Notes: a model not told the origin generated them from the letters alone. Numbered from the stretch's first letter, positions 43,972-52,214 are shown. The stretch is 64,000 bases of DNA from Streptomyces globisporus (GCF_003501885.1 NZ_QWFA01000002.1:47559-111558); one strand, 5' to 3'. Translations and numbers: made by a program.

Positions 43972-44605
43972 CGATCCCGGCAACCGCATCCCCGCGGGCG
44001 TGATGCCCCGCCGATCGGCCGTCACCTGGTCGGGAACCATGCTCCGCGATCTCGCTGCCTGGCTGGCGCGCAAGCCCGTCGCGTCACCCGGCGCGCACCG
44101 CGCGATACCGCACTCCGCCGATTCCCGCAGCGTCATCTGGACCATCGCAGCGGTGGACCTCGTGACCAGCATCGCCGTGGACGCGATGATCCCCCACGCC
44201 TACCGACCCCTTCACCTCGTCTGGGTAATCCTCTCCCTTGTCGTGACCGTGGGATTCTGCGCGATGACCTTGCGTGCGCCTCATCTGGTCGGCGAACACA
44301 CACTGCACCTGCGCACCGGCCCCTTCCGAGCCCTTGTCATTCCGATCAATCAAATCCAGGCCGTACGTGCCGCTCACGGCATGACGCAGGGGCACGGGTT
44401 GCGCCGGTCACCGGATCACGACGACGCGGTGGCCTGCTCGGTCAGCAGTGCCACCACCATGACTCTCGAGCTTGCCGAGCCCTTCCCCGTACAGCTCCGC
44501 AAGGGTGAGCCGGTCATGGCGCGCCGGGTCACCTTCACCGCCGACCGGCCCGCAGCGGCCGCCGAGGTCATCCGGGCCGCGATGCGTGGAAGCACGCAGG
44601 CATGA
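43961..44605 (+). CDS. membrane protein with PH-like C-terminal domain
   Basis: A 214-residue protein. Two transmembrane helices (about residues 57-76 and 84-104) precede a soluble beta-rich part, HTLHLRTGPFRALVIPINQIQAV then MTLELAEPFPVQL, resembling bacterial PH-domain membrane proteins. It overlaps the HTH gene and is 55 bp before the lxmK-like gene. A regulatory or self-protection role in the cluster is possible but unproven. Not a transporter. Confidence 0.65.
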   Translation: MRHDDPGNRIPAGVMPRRSAVTWSGTMLRDLAAWLARKPVASPGAHRAIPHSADSRSVIWTIAAVDLVTSIAVDAMIPHAYRPLHLVWVILSLVVTVGFCAMTLRAPHLVGEHTLHLRTGPFRALVIPINQIQAVRAAHGMTQGHGLRRSPDHDDAVACSVSSATTMTLELAEPFPVQLRKGEPVMARRVTFTADRPAAAAEVIRAAMRGSTQA

Positions 44606-44660
44606 CGGTGCGGACGGCAGCCCCCGGGCCCAAGGCCGTCGGGGAGAGACGAGGAGAACA

Positions 44661-45764
44661 ATGAACACGTCCACCACGTCCGTGGCTGCCACGGACGACC
44701 CGAGTTTCCAGGAAGCGAACGCCCTCCTCGTCCGCCTGGGTCTGGGCACTCTCGCCGGGCAACCCGACCTCAGATCCCTGCCTGGCCGGAACACCAATCT
44801 GAGCGGTACGACCGACACCGGCCGGCGCGTCTTCGTCAAGAAGCTCGAAGGCCCGCGAGAAGTGGCGGAGCAACGGATACACCAGTGCCTCTCCTTCGAA
44901 CGTCTCCTGCGGCAGCACCCGGAGCCCGGGCTCTCGTCGCCACGCTGTCTGGGCACCGACCTCGGCTCCCAGCTCATGGTGTTCGAGCTGGTCGAAGACG
45001 CTGAGACCGCCGCCGACCTGGTGAAGGGGCACGGCTTGTCGGACGACGGGGCTCGATCGCTGGGAAACACCGTCGGTCATCTGCACAGTCTTCCGGTCGG
45101 CCGGCTCCCCAACAATGTGCAGAGCACACCGTTGCTGCCGTCCGCCGAACTGCTCGACGGTCTCCCGGCGGCCCTGTTCGAGGCTTCGTCCGCCGCGGAA
45201 CTCCAGGTGTGGAGTCTGCTGCAGAACGACGTTCCCCTGGCCGACGCGTTGCGGGGACTCCTCGAACGGGAGCAGCGGGCCGAGCCGGTTGCCGCCCACT
45301 GCGACCTGCGCCTGGACCAGTTCCTGATCGCCGGCGGTCGAGTCCATCTGACGGACCTTGAGGAATTCCAGGCGGGCGACGCAGCCCGTGACCTCGGGGG
45401 AGTCGTGGGCGACCTTCTCCACCGTGCGGTGCTGGACGCGGCGACGTCGGGGACTCCCGACCAGGACTTGGCACCGACACGTGAACAGATGCTGACGCAG
45501 CTCACTTCCGGGATACGGGTGGTCCGTCCTCGTATCCAGGCATTTTGGAACGGGTATCTGGAGCGGCGGCCCGCAGGCAGCCCCCTGGCTGCACGGGTGG
45601 TGGCATTCGCCGGCTGGCATCTTCTCGACCGCCTGCTCGCCGGGGCCCGGACTGCTCCGCGGCTTGCGGCGCTGCCCCGCGCCGCCGCCGGCATCGGTCG
45701 AAAAGCACTGCTCACGCCGGAAAAGTTCATCCTGACACTCGGACTCGTGGAGGATCCCGCATGA
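44661..45764 (+). CDS. lxmK: class V lanthipeptide synthetase kinase-like subunit (LxmK-like)
   Basis: A 367-residue aminoglycoside-phosphotransferase-fold protein. VFVKKLEG gives the ATP-binding lysine, HCDLRLDQFLIAGG the catalytic loop (HxD..Q), and HLTDLEEFQAGDAARDLG the metal-binding aspartate. Genes of this type sit beside HopA1-like genes in class V lanthipeptide clusters (lexapeptide, cacaoidin, pristinin), where they are proposed to phosphorylate Ser/Thr of the precursor before elimination. Here it overlaps the HopA1-like gene by ATGA. GAGGAGAACA precedes the ATG. First modification gene of the cluster. Confidence 0.85.
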   Translation: MNTSTTSVAATDDPSFQEANALLVRLGLGTLAGQPDLRSLPGRNTNLSGTTDTGRRVFVKKLEGPREVAEQRIHQCLSFERLLRQHPEPGLSSPRCLGTDLGSQLMVFELVEDAETAADLVKGHGLSDDGARSLGNTVGHLHSLPVGRLPNNVQSTPLLPSAELLDGLPAALFEASSAAELQVWSLLQNDVPLADALRGLLEREQRAEPVAAHCDLRLDQFLIAGGRVHLTDLEEFQAGDAARDLGGVVGDLLHRAVLDAATSGTPDQDLAPTREQMLTQLTSGIRVVRPRIQAFWNGYLERRPAGSPLAARVVAFAGWHLLDRLLAGARTAPRLAALPRAAAGIGRKALLTPEKFILTLGLVEDPA

Positions 45765-46777
45765 GCACCCCGGTCGACGCCCTCAGTCACGGCGGTCGAG
45801 AACAGCCGCAACAGCCAGGACAGTTGTCCGAGGGCCTTCACAACGTGCTGGACAGGGTGCGCGTAGAGGCGGACGGTCTCACGGCTGCTGTGGGAGCGAG
45901 GACGGTGACCGCCTCTTCTCCTCCGGCTCTCACCGGCCATCTCGCCACTGCGCTCTACCAGATCGTCCACGTCGGCAGGCCTGAGACCGAGTCCGGGACC
46001 GGGACCGGGACCGGGACCGGACGAGTCTCCGCCCCGCAGAGCAGGGATCTCGAAGAACGCCTCGCGCAGGCCGTGCCCCACCGGTACACCACACACGATG
46101 TTCCCGTGCTGGCCGCGCGGGAGGGCGGTCCGATCGTCGAGCTGAGCGGGGTGCGCGTCCGTCTCGATTCGGACCGGCTTGTGCGCATCAGCGCCGACGC
46201 CCGGCGGGCAGACGTACGTGTCTCGGCGAGCCGCCCCATGCTGTCGCCCGGCTTCTTCCTCGCCGACGGGTCGTTGCCTCTGCCCCCCGAGTCCCAGGTC
46301 CTGCGGGTCTACCTGCATGTCGAAACGCCCGACGCCGCTGTCGAGACCTGGGGCCGGGTGCTGCATTGCCTGGAGGAGAATGCCGTCGCCTACCGGGCCA
46401 AGGCTGCTTCTTCGAGCTCGGCACTGCCGCGGCGCGATGGTGTGGTGGTGTATCTGAACGGCCTGAACCATGCAGTGCTCGCGTCGCTCGTGGAGGCCGT
46501 CAAGGGAATCGTCAGCCCGGGAAGCGTCCCCTCTCCGTTCACTCAGCCGCTGGCGGCCGGTGTGGCTGTCGCCTGGGAACCGGATGACGCCCGGCCCGGT
46601 ATGCGCCACACCAGCCTGGGAGAGCACCGGTGCCGCGCCCTGGCCTCGGGGCTGGTCGGTCACGCGATCCACCCGGACGGCCGGACACGCGCGGAACGGG
46701 TCCGCGATGCGTTCCTGGAGGGTGGAATCGACCCCTCCGCACCCCACCGCAACGTGTCCTCCCCTATTTCCCTCTGA
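45761..46777 (+). CDS. lxmY: HopA1-family protein, class V lanthipeptide synthetase subunit (LxmY-like)
   Basis: A 338-residue soluble protein of the type III effector HopA1 family, seen in VLRVYLHVETPDAAVETWGRVLHCLEENAVAYRAKAAS, RRDGVVVYLNGLNHAVL and a C-terminal HRCRALASGLVGHAIHPDGRTRAERVRDAF. HopA1 proteins resemble phosphothreonine lyases, and the class V partner is thought to eliminate phosphate to make dehydroalanine or dehydrobutyrine. A short (GTG)n-like repeat encodes GTGTGTGTG around residue 85. It ends 158 bp before the precursor gene. Confidence 0.87.
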   Translation: MSTPVDALSHGGREQPQQPGQLSEGLHNVLDRVRVEADGLTAAVGARTVTASSPPALTGHLATALYQIVHVGRPETESGTGTGTGTGRVSAPQSRDLEERLAQAVPHRYTTHDVPVLAAREGGPIVELSGVRVRLDSDRLVRISADARRADVRVSASRPMLSPGFFLADGSLPLPPESQVLRVYLHVETPDAAVETWGRVLHCLEENAVAYRAKAASSSSALPRRDGVVVYLNGLNHAVLASLVEAVKGIVSPGSVPSPFTQPLAAGVAVAWEPDDARPGMRHTSLGEHRCRALASGLVGHAIHPDGRTRAERVRDAFLEGGIDPSAPHRNVSSPISL

Positions 46778-46935
46778 AATTAATGAAAACTCGCGCCGTT
46801 CAACTGATCATCAAAAAGTGCTTCCACCGACGCGCGATTCGATACTAGTTTCGATTTTGCCGAGAGGGGCTGCCCGACCAGGCAGCTCAGATCAGGCGCC
46901 GTCAATTCGTATGCGGATTCCTTGAGGAGACAGTC
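46778..46935 (+). promoter_or_regulatory. AT-rich leader of the precursor gene with a small hairpin
   Basis: The gap between the HopA1-like gene and the precursor is visibly AT-richer than its surroundings (for example AATTAATGAAAACTC). GCTGCC at 46869-46874 pairs with GGCAGC at 46881-46886 around CGACCA. This is the natural place for a separate, strong promoter for the precursor. TTGAGGAGA gives its ribosome binding site. Confidence 0.6.
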
Positions 46936-47079
46936 ATGAACGAGATCGACCTGGCCGCCGGCTTCGACACCTACGCCGACGTGAACGAGATGGTTGCCGA
47001 TGGCACCCCCGACGAGGCGCCCTCGCCGCAGACCATCGTTTCCCTCAGCGTCGTCGCCAGCATCAAGTGGGGCTGCTGA
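46936..47079 (+). CDS. lxmA: class V lanthipeptide precursor peptide
   Basis: A 47-residue peptide behind TTGAGGAGACAGTC. The leader begins MNEIDLAAGFDTYADVNEMV, acidic and lacking a GG site. The probable core lies within SPQTIVSLSVVASIKWGC (residues 30-47), with four Ser/Thr able to be dehydrated and a single cysteine at the extreme C-terminus. Ser42 is five residues before Cys47, so a six-residue S-aminovinyl-cysteine ring can form once the cysteine is decarboxylated. The WGC ending recalls cacaoidin. Pro29 and Pro31 are candidate cutting points for the prolyl oligopeptidase in the cluster. Too short for most gene finders. Confidence 0.9.
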   Translation: MNEIDLAAGFDTYADVNEMVADGTPDEAPSPQTIVSLSVVASIKWGC

Positions 47080-47098
47080 GCCAGACCCTGTCGCACCT

Positions 47099-47134
47099 GT
47101 GCACGGCCGGCCGTTTCGACTGCCGGCCGTGCAC
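47099..47134 (+). terminator. 13-bp stem hairpin just after the precursor gene
   Basis: GTGCACGGCCGGC (47099-47111) pairs perfectly with GCCGGCCGTGCAC (47122-47134) around a 10-nt loop, 20 bp past the precursor stop. Such structures commonly let the precursor be transcribed in excess of the downstream enzymes. The following gene starts 36 bp later. Confidence 0.85.
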
Positions 47135-47169
47135 GTCTTCACGCAACACCTCATTCATTAGGTCTGCGC

Positions 47170-48159
47170 ATGGCGATATCTATCCTGCTCCCTTTCATGC
47201 CGACAGAAGGGAAGGAAATCCTTCCCTTCACGAATCTGATCCAGGAGGGGGCCGCCGAACGTCTGTGGACCGGGCAGTCGCTCATGCTCGAACCCCACAC
47301 AGCACTTGCCTACGCCGCCGGCGCCGGCGCGAACATCCCCTTCGGTACCAGCGTGACGCTCCTGCCGCTGCGCCACCCCTTCCAGGCCGCACTTCAAGCC
47401 AGGTCCCTGGCGGCTCTGAGCGGCCACCCCTTCGTTGCCGGACTCGGCACCGGGCCGCGACCGTTCGTACAAGCCCTGCGTGGCAGCACCTACGCCAGCC
47501 CCCTGGGGGCCGTACGCGAGTACACCACCATCGTCCGGCGCCTCCTTGCCGGGGAAACGGTGGAGCTGGCCGGCGACTACTACGGAATGCACGGCGCTCT
47601 CCCGCCACTGGAAACCCCGCCGGTTCAGCTCGGACTCGGTGTACTCAGGCCCAAGATGGCCGAACTCGCCGGACAGATCGCGGACGTCGCCATCACCTGG
47701 CTGACTCCCCCCGGCTACCTGGCCCGCACTCTGCTGCCGGCACTCACACGCGGTGCGGAACGCGAGCAACGCCCACGACCGAAGGTGACCGCAGTCGTCC
47801 ATGTCTCGCTCGACGCCCCACGGCGCGAGCACGCACGCGTCATCCTTGCCGCTACCCACGCACACCTCCAGGCTCCGCACTACCAGGCCATGCTTCGCCT
47901 GGCCGGAATCGCTGTGGACCCCCACGACCTTCTCGCCACAGCCACCCGGCTCATCAGCAGTGGAACCGTTGCGGTGGGAAGCATCGACGACATCCTCCGC
48001 ACCGTGCGTGCCTATTACGCGGCCGGGGCAGATGAGGTGGTCCTCAACACGATCGGGCTTCAAACCGTGAACGGAACAGCCGCGTCCCTGTCCGCACTGA
48101 ACGCAGTCGCACACGCCGTCCGAGCAGAAGCGGCGGTCATGGAGGAGAGTCGCGGATGA
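47170..48159 (+). CDS. lxmJ: F420-dependent LLM oxidoreductase (LxmJ-like lanthipeptide reductase)
   Basis: A 329-residue luciferase-like protein. GANIPFGTSVTLLPLRHPFQAALQARSLAALSGHPFVAGLGTGP and GLGVLRPKMAELAGQIADVAITWLTPPGYL are its barrel signatures. In lexapeptide the F420H2-dependent enzyme LxmJ reduces dehydroalanine to D-alanine, and homologues lie in most class V clusters. By context it should act on the dehydrated precursor. Weak ribosome binding site (TAGG), following the hairpin, suggests lower expression than the precursor. Overlaps the next gene by ATGA. Confidence 0.85.
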   Translation: MAISILLPFMPTEGKEILPFTNLIQEGAAERLWTGQSLMLEPHTALAYAAGAGANIPFGTSVTLLPLRHPFQAALQARSLAALSGHPFVAGLGTGPRPFVQALRGSTYASPLGAVREYTTIVRRLLAGETVELAGDYYGMHGALPPLETPPVQLGLGVLRPKMAELAGQIADVAITWLTPPGYLARTLLPALTRGAEREQRPRPKVTAVVHVSLDAPRREHARVILAATHAHLQAPHYQAMLRLAGIAVDPHDLLATATRLISSGTVAVGSIDDILRTVRAYYAAGADEVVLNTIGLQTVNGTAASLSALNAVAHAVRAEAAVMEESRG

Positions 48160-48761
48160 CGGAACAGAGCGCATCGGCACCGAAGTTCTCCGCACAGCGG
48201 CTTCTGATCGTCGGTACGGGAGCCCTCGGCGTCTCCGCCCTGCCCGGATGGCTCGGATGGCTGCGGGAGACCTACCCCGAGACGGAAACGAAGGTCCTGC
48301 TCACCCGGCAGGCGAGCACGTTCGTCGCTCCGGCGGCGCTCGCCGCGATCGGTGGCCGCCCCGTGGAACACGACAGTTGGTCCACCGAACCCACGACCGC
48401 GGCCCTGCACGTCCAGCTCAGCCAGTGGGCCGACGCCATAGCCGTCTACCCCGCCACGTTCCACTTCGTCAGCCGCTTCGCGACAGGGCTGGCCGACACT
48501 CCCTCGCTGCTGGCCCTGCAATGCACCAACGCGCCGATCGGCATCGCCCCCGCACTCCCCCCGGGCGGATACGAAAGCCACGCGTTCCGCTCGCACCTGT
48601 CCGCGCTCCGAGATCGCCGCAATGTCGTGGTCGCACCGCCCGAACCCGGCCGCAGCGTCACCAGCGGCCGCATCGAGGCGTCCACGACGGCGCCGCTCAC
48701 CACTCTGCTACCGATGATCGAAGAGCTCCGTGCCGAACTCGGTGAGGCCGGCACATCATGA
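48156..48761 (+). CDS. lxmD: flavoprotein peptidyl-cysteine decarboxylase (LxmD/EpiD-like)
   Basis: A 201-residue HFCD-family flavoprotein. RLLIVGTGALGVSALPGWLGWL binds FMN, ALHVQLSQWADAIAVYPATFHFVSRFATGLAD holds the catalytic histidine and the PATxN-type motif, and ALQCTNAPIGIAPALP matches the substrate clasp region. EpiD, MrsD and LxmD oxidatively decarboxylate the C-terminal cysteine of lanthipeptide precursors to an aminoenethiol, which then cyclises. The precursor here indeed ends in Cys. PATFH in place of PATAN is a mild variation. Overlaps both neighbours by 4 bp. Confidence 0.88.
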   Translation: MTEQSASAPKFSAQRLLIVGTGALGVSALPGWLGWLRETYPETETKVLLTRQASTFVAPAALAAIGGRPVEHDSWSTEPTTAALHVQLSQWADAIAVYPATFHFVSRFATGLADTPSLLALQCTNAPIGIAPALPPGGYESHAFRSHLSALRDRRNVVVAPPEPGRSVTSGRIEASTTAPLTTLLPMIEELRAELGEAGTS

Positions 48762-49675
48762 CCACACGTACCGATGCCGTCATCAGCCAGTACGGCAGTG
48801 GCCACGTCCGGACCGAAGTCAGACGGTCTCCGGACGACAGGACCACGTGGGTTCGCAGCGCCGGAGACAGCAGGACCCAGCCCTTCCTCCCTCCCCATCC
48901 CTCGCTCCTCACCACTCTTGAGTCAATCGCCACCGAACGATCCGGTACCCGGTACGTCCCGCCCCGGCCGGTCGGCGATACGCTCCACTACTCGGCCCCA
49001 GGAGCCAACTCGGCCCTCGATCTCCTCCTTTCGCAATCACCCCAGGACCACGTGAGGGCCGGTTCGCTCCTGAAGGACCTCGGGATGCTGCTCCGCGCCC
49101 TTCACACCGAACCGTTGGAAGCGAGCGGCCCGGTTCCCGGGATGCCCCTGACCTGGCTTCGGCTGTCGGCCTGGATGGACAGTCCGCTGCCCGGCCTCCC
49201 AGCAGCACTGCACGCACGTGTCCGGCAAGCACTCGGTCCACACCGCTGGAAGCTGCTGGCCTCATGGCTGGAGAGCCTGCGCTCAGGACCGCATGTTCTG
49301 CTGCACGGGAATCCGAGCCTGGGACTGCTCGTGCCGTCGGAGACGAAGGAGGCCGACGCGCTGCTCACCGGGGAAGAGCTGGGCTTCGGCAGTTGGCAAC
49401 AGGACGTCGGCTGGGTCCTGGGCGAACTGCACGAACTACGTGCCCTGTCGACGCGTATCCCGCTTCCGGTGCCTCCCGCCGGCTGGGACCGTCTCGCCGC
49501 ACGGTTCGTTGAAGGCTATGGACTCCCGCCCGACCGGTCGGCTCACCGCGCGGCAGCGCTGAAGGTCCTGCTCCACCTGCACGACTTCTGCGTCTTCGTG
49601 AGATGGGACGAGCCGGAAGTACTTCGCTACACCGAGGTCATCGCTCAGCTGGTCGACGAGCGGGGAAAGGACTGA
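48758..49675 (+). CDS. second kinase-fold protein of the lanthipeptide cluster
   Basis: A 305-residue protein with a degraded phosphotransferase fold: LGMLLRALHTEPL and HVLLHGNPSLGLLVPSETKEADALLTGEELGFGSWQQDVGWVLGELHEL resemble the APH catalytic region. The usual HGD is HGN, so the catalytic aspartate is missing, and a clear ATP-binding lysine is not obvious. It may be a scaffold or the LxmX-type partner proposed for ring formation. It overlaps the decarboxylase gene by ATGA and is followed 3 bp later by the peptidase. Confidence 0.7.
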   Translation: MTTRTDAVISQYGSGHVRTEVRRSPDDRTTWVRSAGDSRTQPFLPPHPSLLTTLESIATERSGTRYVPPRPVGDTLHYSAPGANSALDLLLSQSPQDHVRAGSLLKDLGMLLRALHTEPLEASGPVPGMPLTWLRLSAWMDSPLPGLPAALHARVRQALGPHRWKLLASWLESLRSGPHVLLHGNPSLGLLVPSETKEADALLTGEELGFGSWQQDVGWVLGELHELRALSTRIPLPVPPAGWDRLAARFVEGYGLPPDRSAHRAAALKVLLHLHDFCVFVRWDEPEVLRYTEVIAQLVDERGKD

Positions 49676-49678
49676 GCA

Positions 49679-51799
49679 GTGCTCTCCGACGCGCACTTCA
49701 CCTACCCGGCTGCCCGACGCCAGGACATCACGGAGGAGCGGTTCGGCCACTCCATCGCCGATCCCTACCGGTGGCTGGAACGACCCGACAGCGAGGAGAC
49801 TCGGGCCTGGCTCGACCAGCAGGACCGGATCAGGCATGCCGCCATCGACGCGTTGCCCGGGCGGGACCGGCTGAGCTCCCACGTGAAGGAACTGATATCC
49901 GTCGGCGCGGTCGGCCCTCCCGTCTGGCGAGGAACGCGCTACTTCTTCATGAACCGGGAGCCCGGGCAGGAGCACGCCGCCCTCTTCATCGCCGAGGAGG
50001 ACGGCAGCCGGCGCCTTCTGCTCGATCCCATGAAGCTGGATCCCACCGGGCACACCACGTTGGACAGCTGGTATCCGGACCACACGGGAACCCGGCTCAC
50101 CTATCAGGTGTCCGTCAACGGTGACAACAGCAGTCTCCACGTCCTGGACATCGCGTCAGGCGCTGTCGTCGACGGGCCCATCACCCGATGCCGCAACTCC
50201 CCCATCGCGTGGCTCCCCGGCAGTGACGCCTTCTACTACGTGCGCAGTCTGCCCGGCTCCGCCGTGCCCGAAGGTGAGGAGCACTACCATCGCCGTGTCT
50301 ACATGCACCGCGTGGGCACCGACGCCGACACCGACGATGTGCTTGTCTTCGGCGCCGAAAGAAGCAAGACGACTTCCTACGGGCTCGCACTGGCAGTGGA
50401 CGGCCGACGGCTCATCCTGACCGCCAGGACCGGCGCCACGCATCACAACGAAGTGTGGCTGGCCGACCTCACGACCGACGGCTCTCCGCAACCGGTCTTC
50501 ACAGCCGTGCAGAGCAAGGCCCATGCTCACACACGCCCTCTCGTCGGCCGCGACGGACAGCTGTACCTCCACACCGACCATGACGCGCCCCACGGCCGCC
50601 TCGCGGTCACCGACATCGAGAACCCGCAGCCCGAGAACTGGAGAGACCTCCTCCCTCAGGACCCGGACGCGAAGCTCGAACACGTCGCCTTGCTCGAGAG
50701 CCCGGAACTCACGCGCCCTCTTCTTCTGGCCGGCCGGAACCGGCACACGTTCAGCGAGATCGCGGTCCATGACCTGGCCACGGGTGAACATCTCCATGAC
50801 ATCGACCTCCCCGGCGCCGGCGTCGTCGGCGAGATCCGTGGCCGGGGGCACGAGGCATGGATCACCTATACCGATCCGTTCACGCCACCGACTGTCCTGC
50901 ACTGGGACGCCCGCACCCGCACCCGCACGGTCTGGGCATCGCCACCCGGACGGCAGTCGCTCCCCGAGCAGCCTCCTGGTGCCGTGCACCATCTCAACTG
51001 CACGGCTTCGGACGGCACGCAGATCCCGGTCACCGTCTTCGCTCCGCACTCACGTCGCGGCCCGTTGCCCACCATCCTCTACGGATACGGCGGCTTCGGA
51101 CTCTCCCTGGCACCCGCGTACAACCCGGAGATACTGGCATGGGTGGAAGCGGGCGGCATCTACGCCGTGGCCCACGTACGTGGTGGCGACGAGGGCGGAA
51201 CCCAGTGGCACGCCGCGGGTGCCGGAGCCAACAAGCAGACCTCGATCGATGATTTCCACGCCACGGCCGAAGGCCTGATCCAAGGAGGCTGGACCACGAG
51301 CTCACAGCTCGTGATCAGTGGTGAATCGAACGGTGGGCTGTTGGTCGGGGCCGCCCTCACGCAGCGTCCCGGTCTCTACCGGGCCGTCCTCTGCGGAGCT
51401 CCTGTCCTGGACATGGTCCGGTACGAGCGGTTCGGGCTCGGGCCGTCGTGGACTGCCGAATACGGCTCCGCCGACGTGGAGCAGGAGCTCGAATGGCTCA
51501 TGTCCTACTCGCCGTACCACCGCGTCACCCCGGAAGGGGTCTACCCCTCCGTCCTGTTCAGCGTCTCCGACGGGGACGCCATGGTCGACCCCATGCACGC
51601 CAGGAAGATGTGCGCCGCACTCCAGCACGCCGCAAGGCGCCGTCCGATCCCCGATGACAAGGCAGGAGTCGTGATCCTGCGACGCGAACCCGGTGCCGGT
51701 CACGGTGCACGCTCCATGAGCCTCATCGTGGGCCTCCTTGCCGACCAACTTGCTTTCGCCGCCTGGCAAACCGGCTTACCGCTGGACTCGTCGGCATGA
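49679..51799 (+). CDS. lanP: prolyl oligopeptidase (S9A), probable leader peptidase
   Basis: A 706-residue cytoplasmic serine peptidase. The N-terminal DPYRWLERPDSEETRAWLDQQ is the prolyl-oligopeptidase helix, a seven-bladed propeller follows, and the C-terminal hydrolase has ISGESNGGLLVGAAL (catalytic Ser), SVSDGDAMVDPMHARKM (Asp) and EPGAGHGARS (His). Prolyl oligopeptidases cleave after proline in peptides up to about 30 residues. Similar enzymes mature several lanthipeptides. Having no signal peptide, it should remove the leader inside the cell. Starts at GTG 49679 with GGGGAAAGG upstream. Confidence 0.9.
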   Translation: MLSDAHFTYPAARRQDITEERFGHSIADPYRWLERPDSEETRAWLDQQDRIRHAAIDALPGRDRLSSHVKELISVGAVGPPVWRGTRYFFMNREPGQEHAALFIAEEDGSRRLLLDPMKLDPTGHTTLDSWYPDHTGTRLTYQVSVNGDNSSLHVLDIASGAVVDGPITRCRNSPIAWLPGSDAFYYVRSLPGSAVPEGEEHYHRRVYMHRVGTDADTDDVLVFGAERSKTTSYGLALAVDGRRLILTARTGATHHNEVWLADLTTDGSPQPVFTAVQSKAHAHTRPLVGRDGQLYLHTDHDAPHGRLAVTDIENPQPENWRDLLPQDPDAKLEHVALLESPELTRPLLLAGRNRHTFSEIAVHDLATGEHLHDIDLPGAGVVGEIRGRGHEAWITYTDPFTPPTVLHWDARTRTRTVWASPPGRQSLPEQPPGAVHHLNCTASDGTQIPVTVFAPHSRRGPLPTILYGYGGFGLSLAPAYNPEILAWVEAGGIYAVAHVRGGDEGGTQWHAAGAGANKQTSIDDFHATAEGLIQGGWTTSSQLVISGESNGGLLVGAALTQRPGLYRAVLCGAPVLDMVRYERFGLGPSWTAEYGSADVEQELEWLMSYSPYHRVTPEGVYPSVLFSVSDGDAMVDPMHARKMCAALQHAARRRPIPDDKAGVVILRREPGAGHGARSMSLIVGLLADQLAFAAWQTGLPLDSSA

Positions 51800-51919
51800 C
51801 CCGGCGGTGACTTCGTGCTTCTCGCGCAGCCGACAGCCTGCACACGAGCGGATACTCCCGCGACAGATACGACCACTCACCGTTGCGACCACTCCCACCC
51901 GACCGAATGGAGCCCTGAC

Positions 51920-52207
51920 ATGAACCGCTGGATACGACGATCTCTTCACGGAGCGGTCCTCACCGCGGCCCTTGCCGCAACAGCGCCCCAGGCCTTCGCT
52001 GCGGACACCGACCAACAACAGCCCGTCGCCTCATCGGCGTTCGGCACGCCCCCTCCGGGCTATGTGCACGAGGAGTCCTTCTACGGACGGGCCGCAGCTT
52101 GCCAGGCGGAGGGCAAGGCGGGAATCGCGGAGGGCAGGTGGACCGCGTACTTCTGCTACCAGGCGCTCCCCTTCACGCCCTTCCAGGAGCTGTACGTCAA
52201 GAAGTAA
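51920..52207 (+). CDS. small secreted protein
   Basis: A 95-residue protein with a Sec signal (MNRWIRRSLHGAVLTAALAA, cleavage after AFA). The mature 68 residues contain two cysteines (AAACQAEG and AYFCYQALP) that may form one disulfide. Similar short secreted proteins with the ACQAxG..W.AYxC pattern are common in streptomycetes and have no known function. It ends the cluster in front of a strong terminator and could be incidental. Confidence 0.65.
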   Translation: MNRWIRRSLHGAVLTAALAATAPQAFAADTDQQQPVASSAFGTPPPGYVHEESFYGRAAACQAEGKAGIAEGRWTAYFCYQALPFTPFQELYVKK

Positions 52208-52214
52208 CTCGGGG

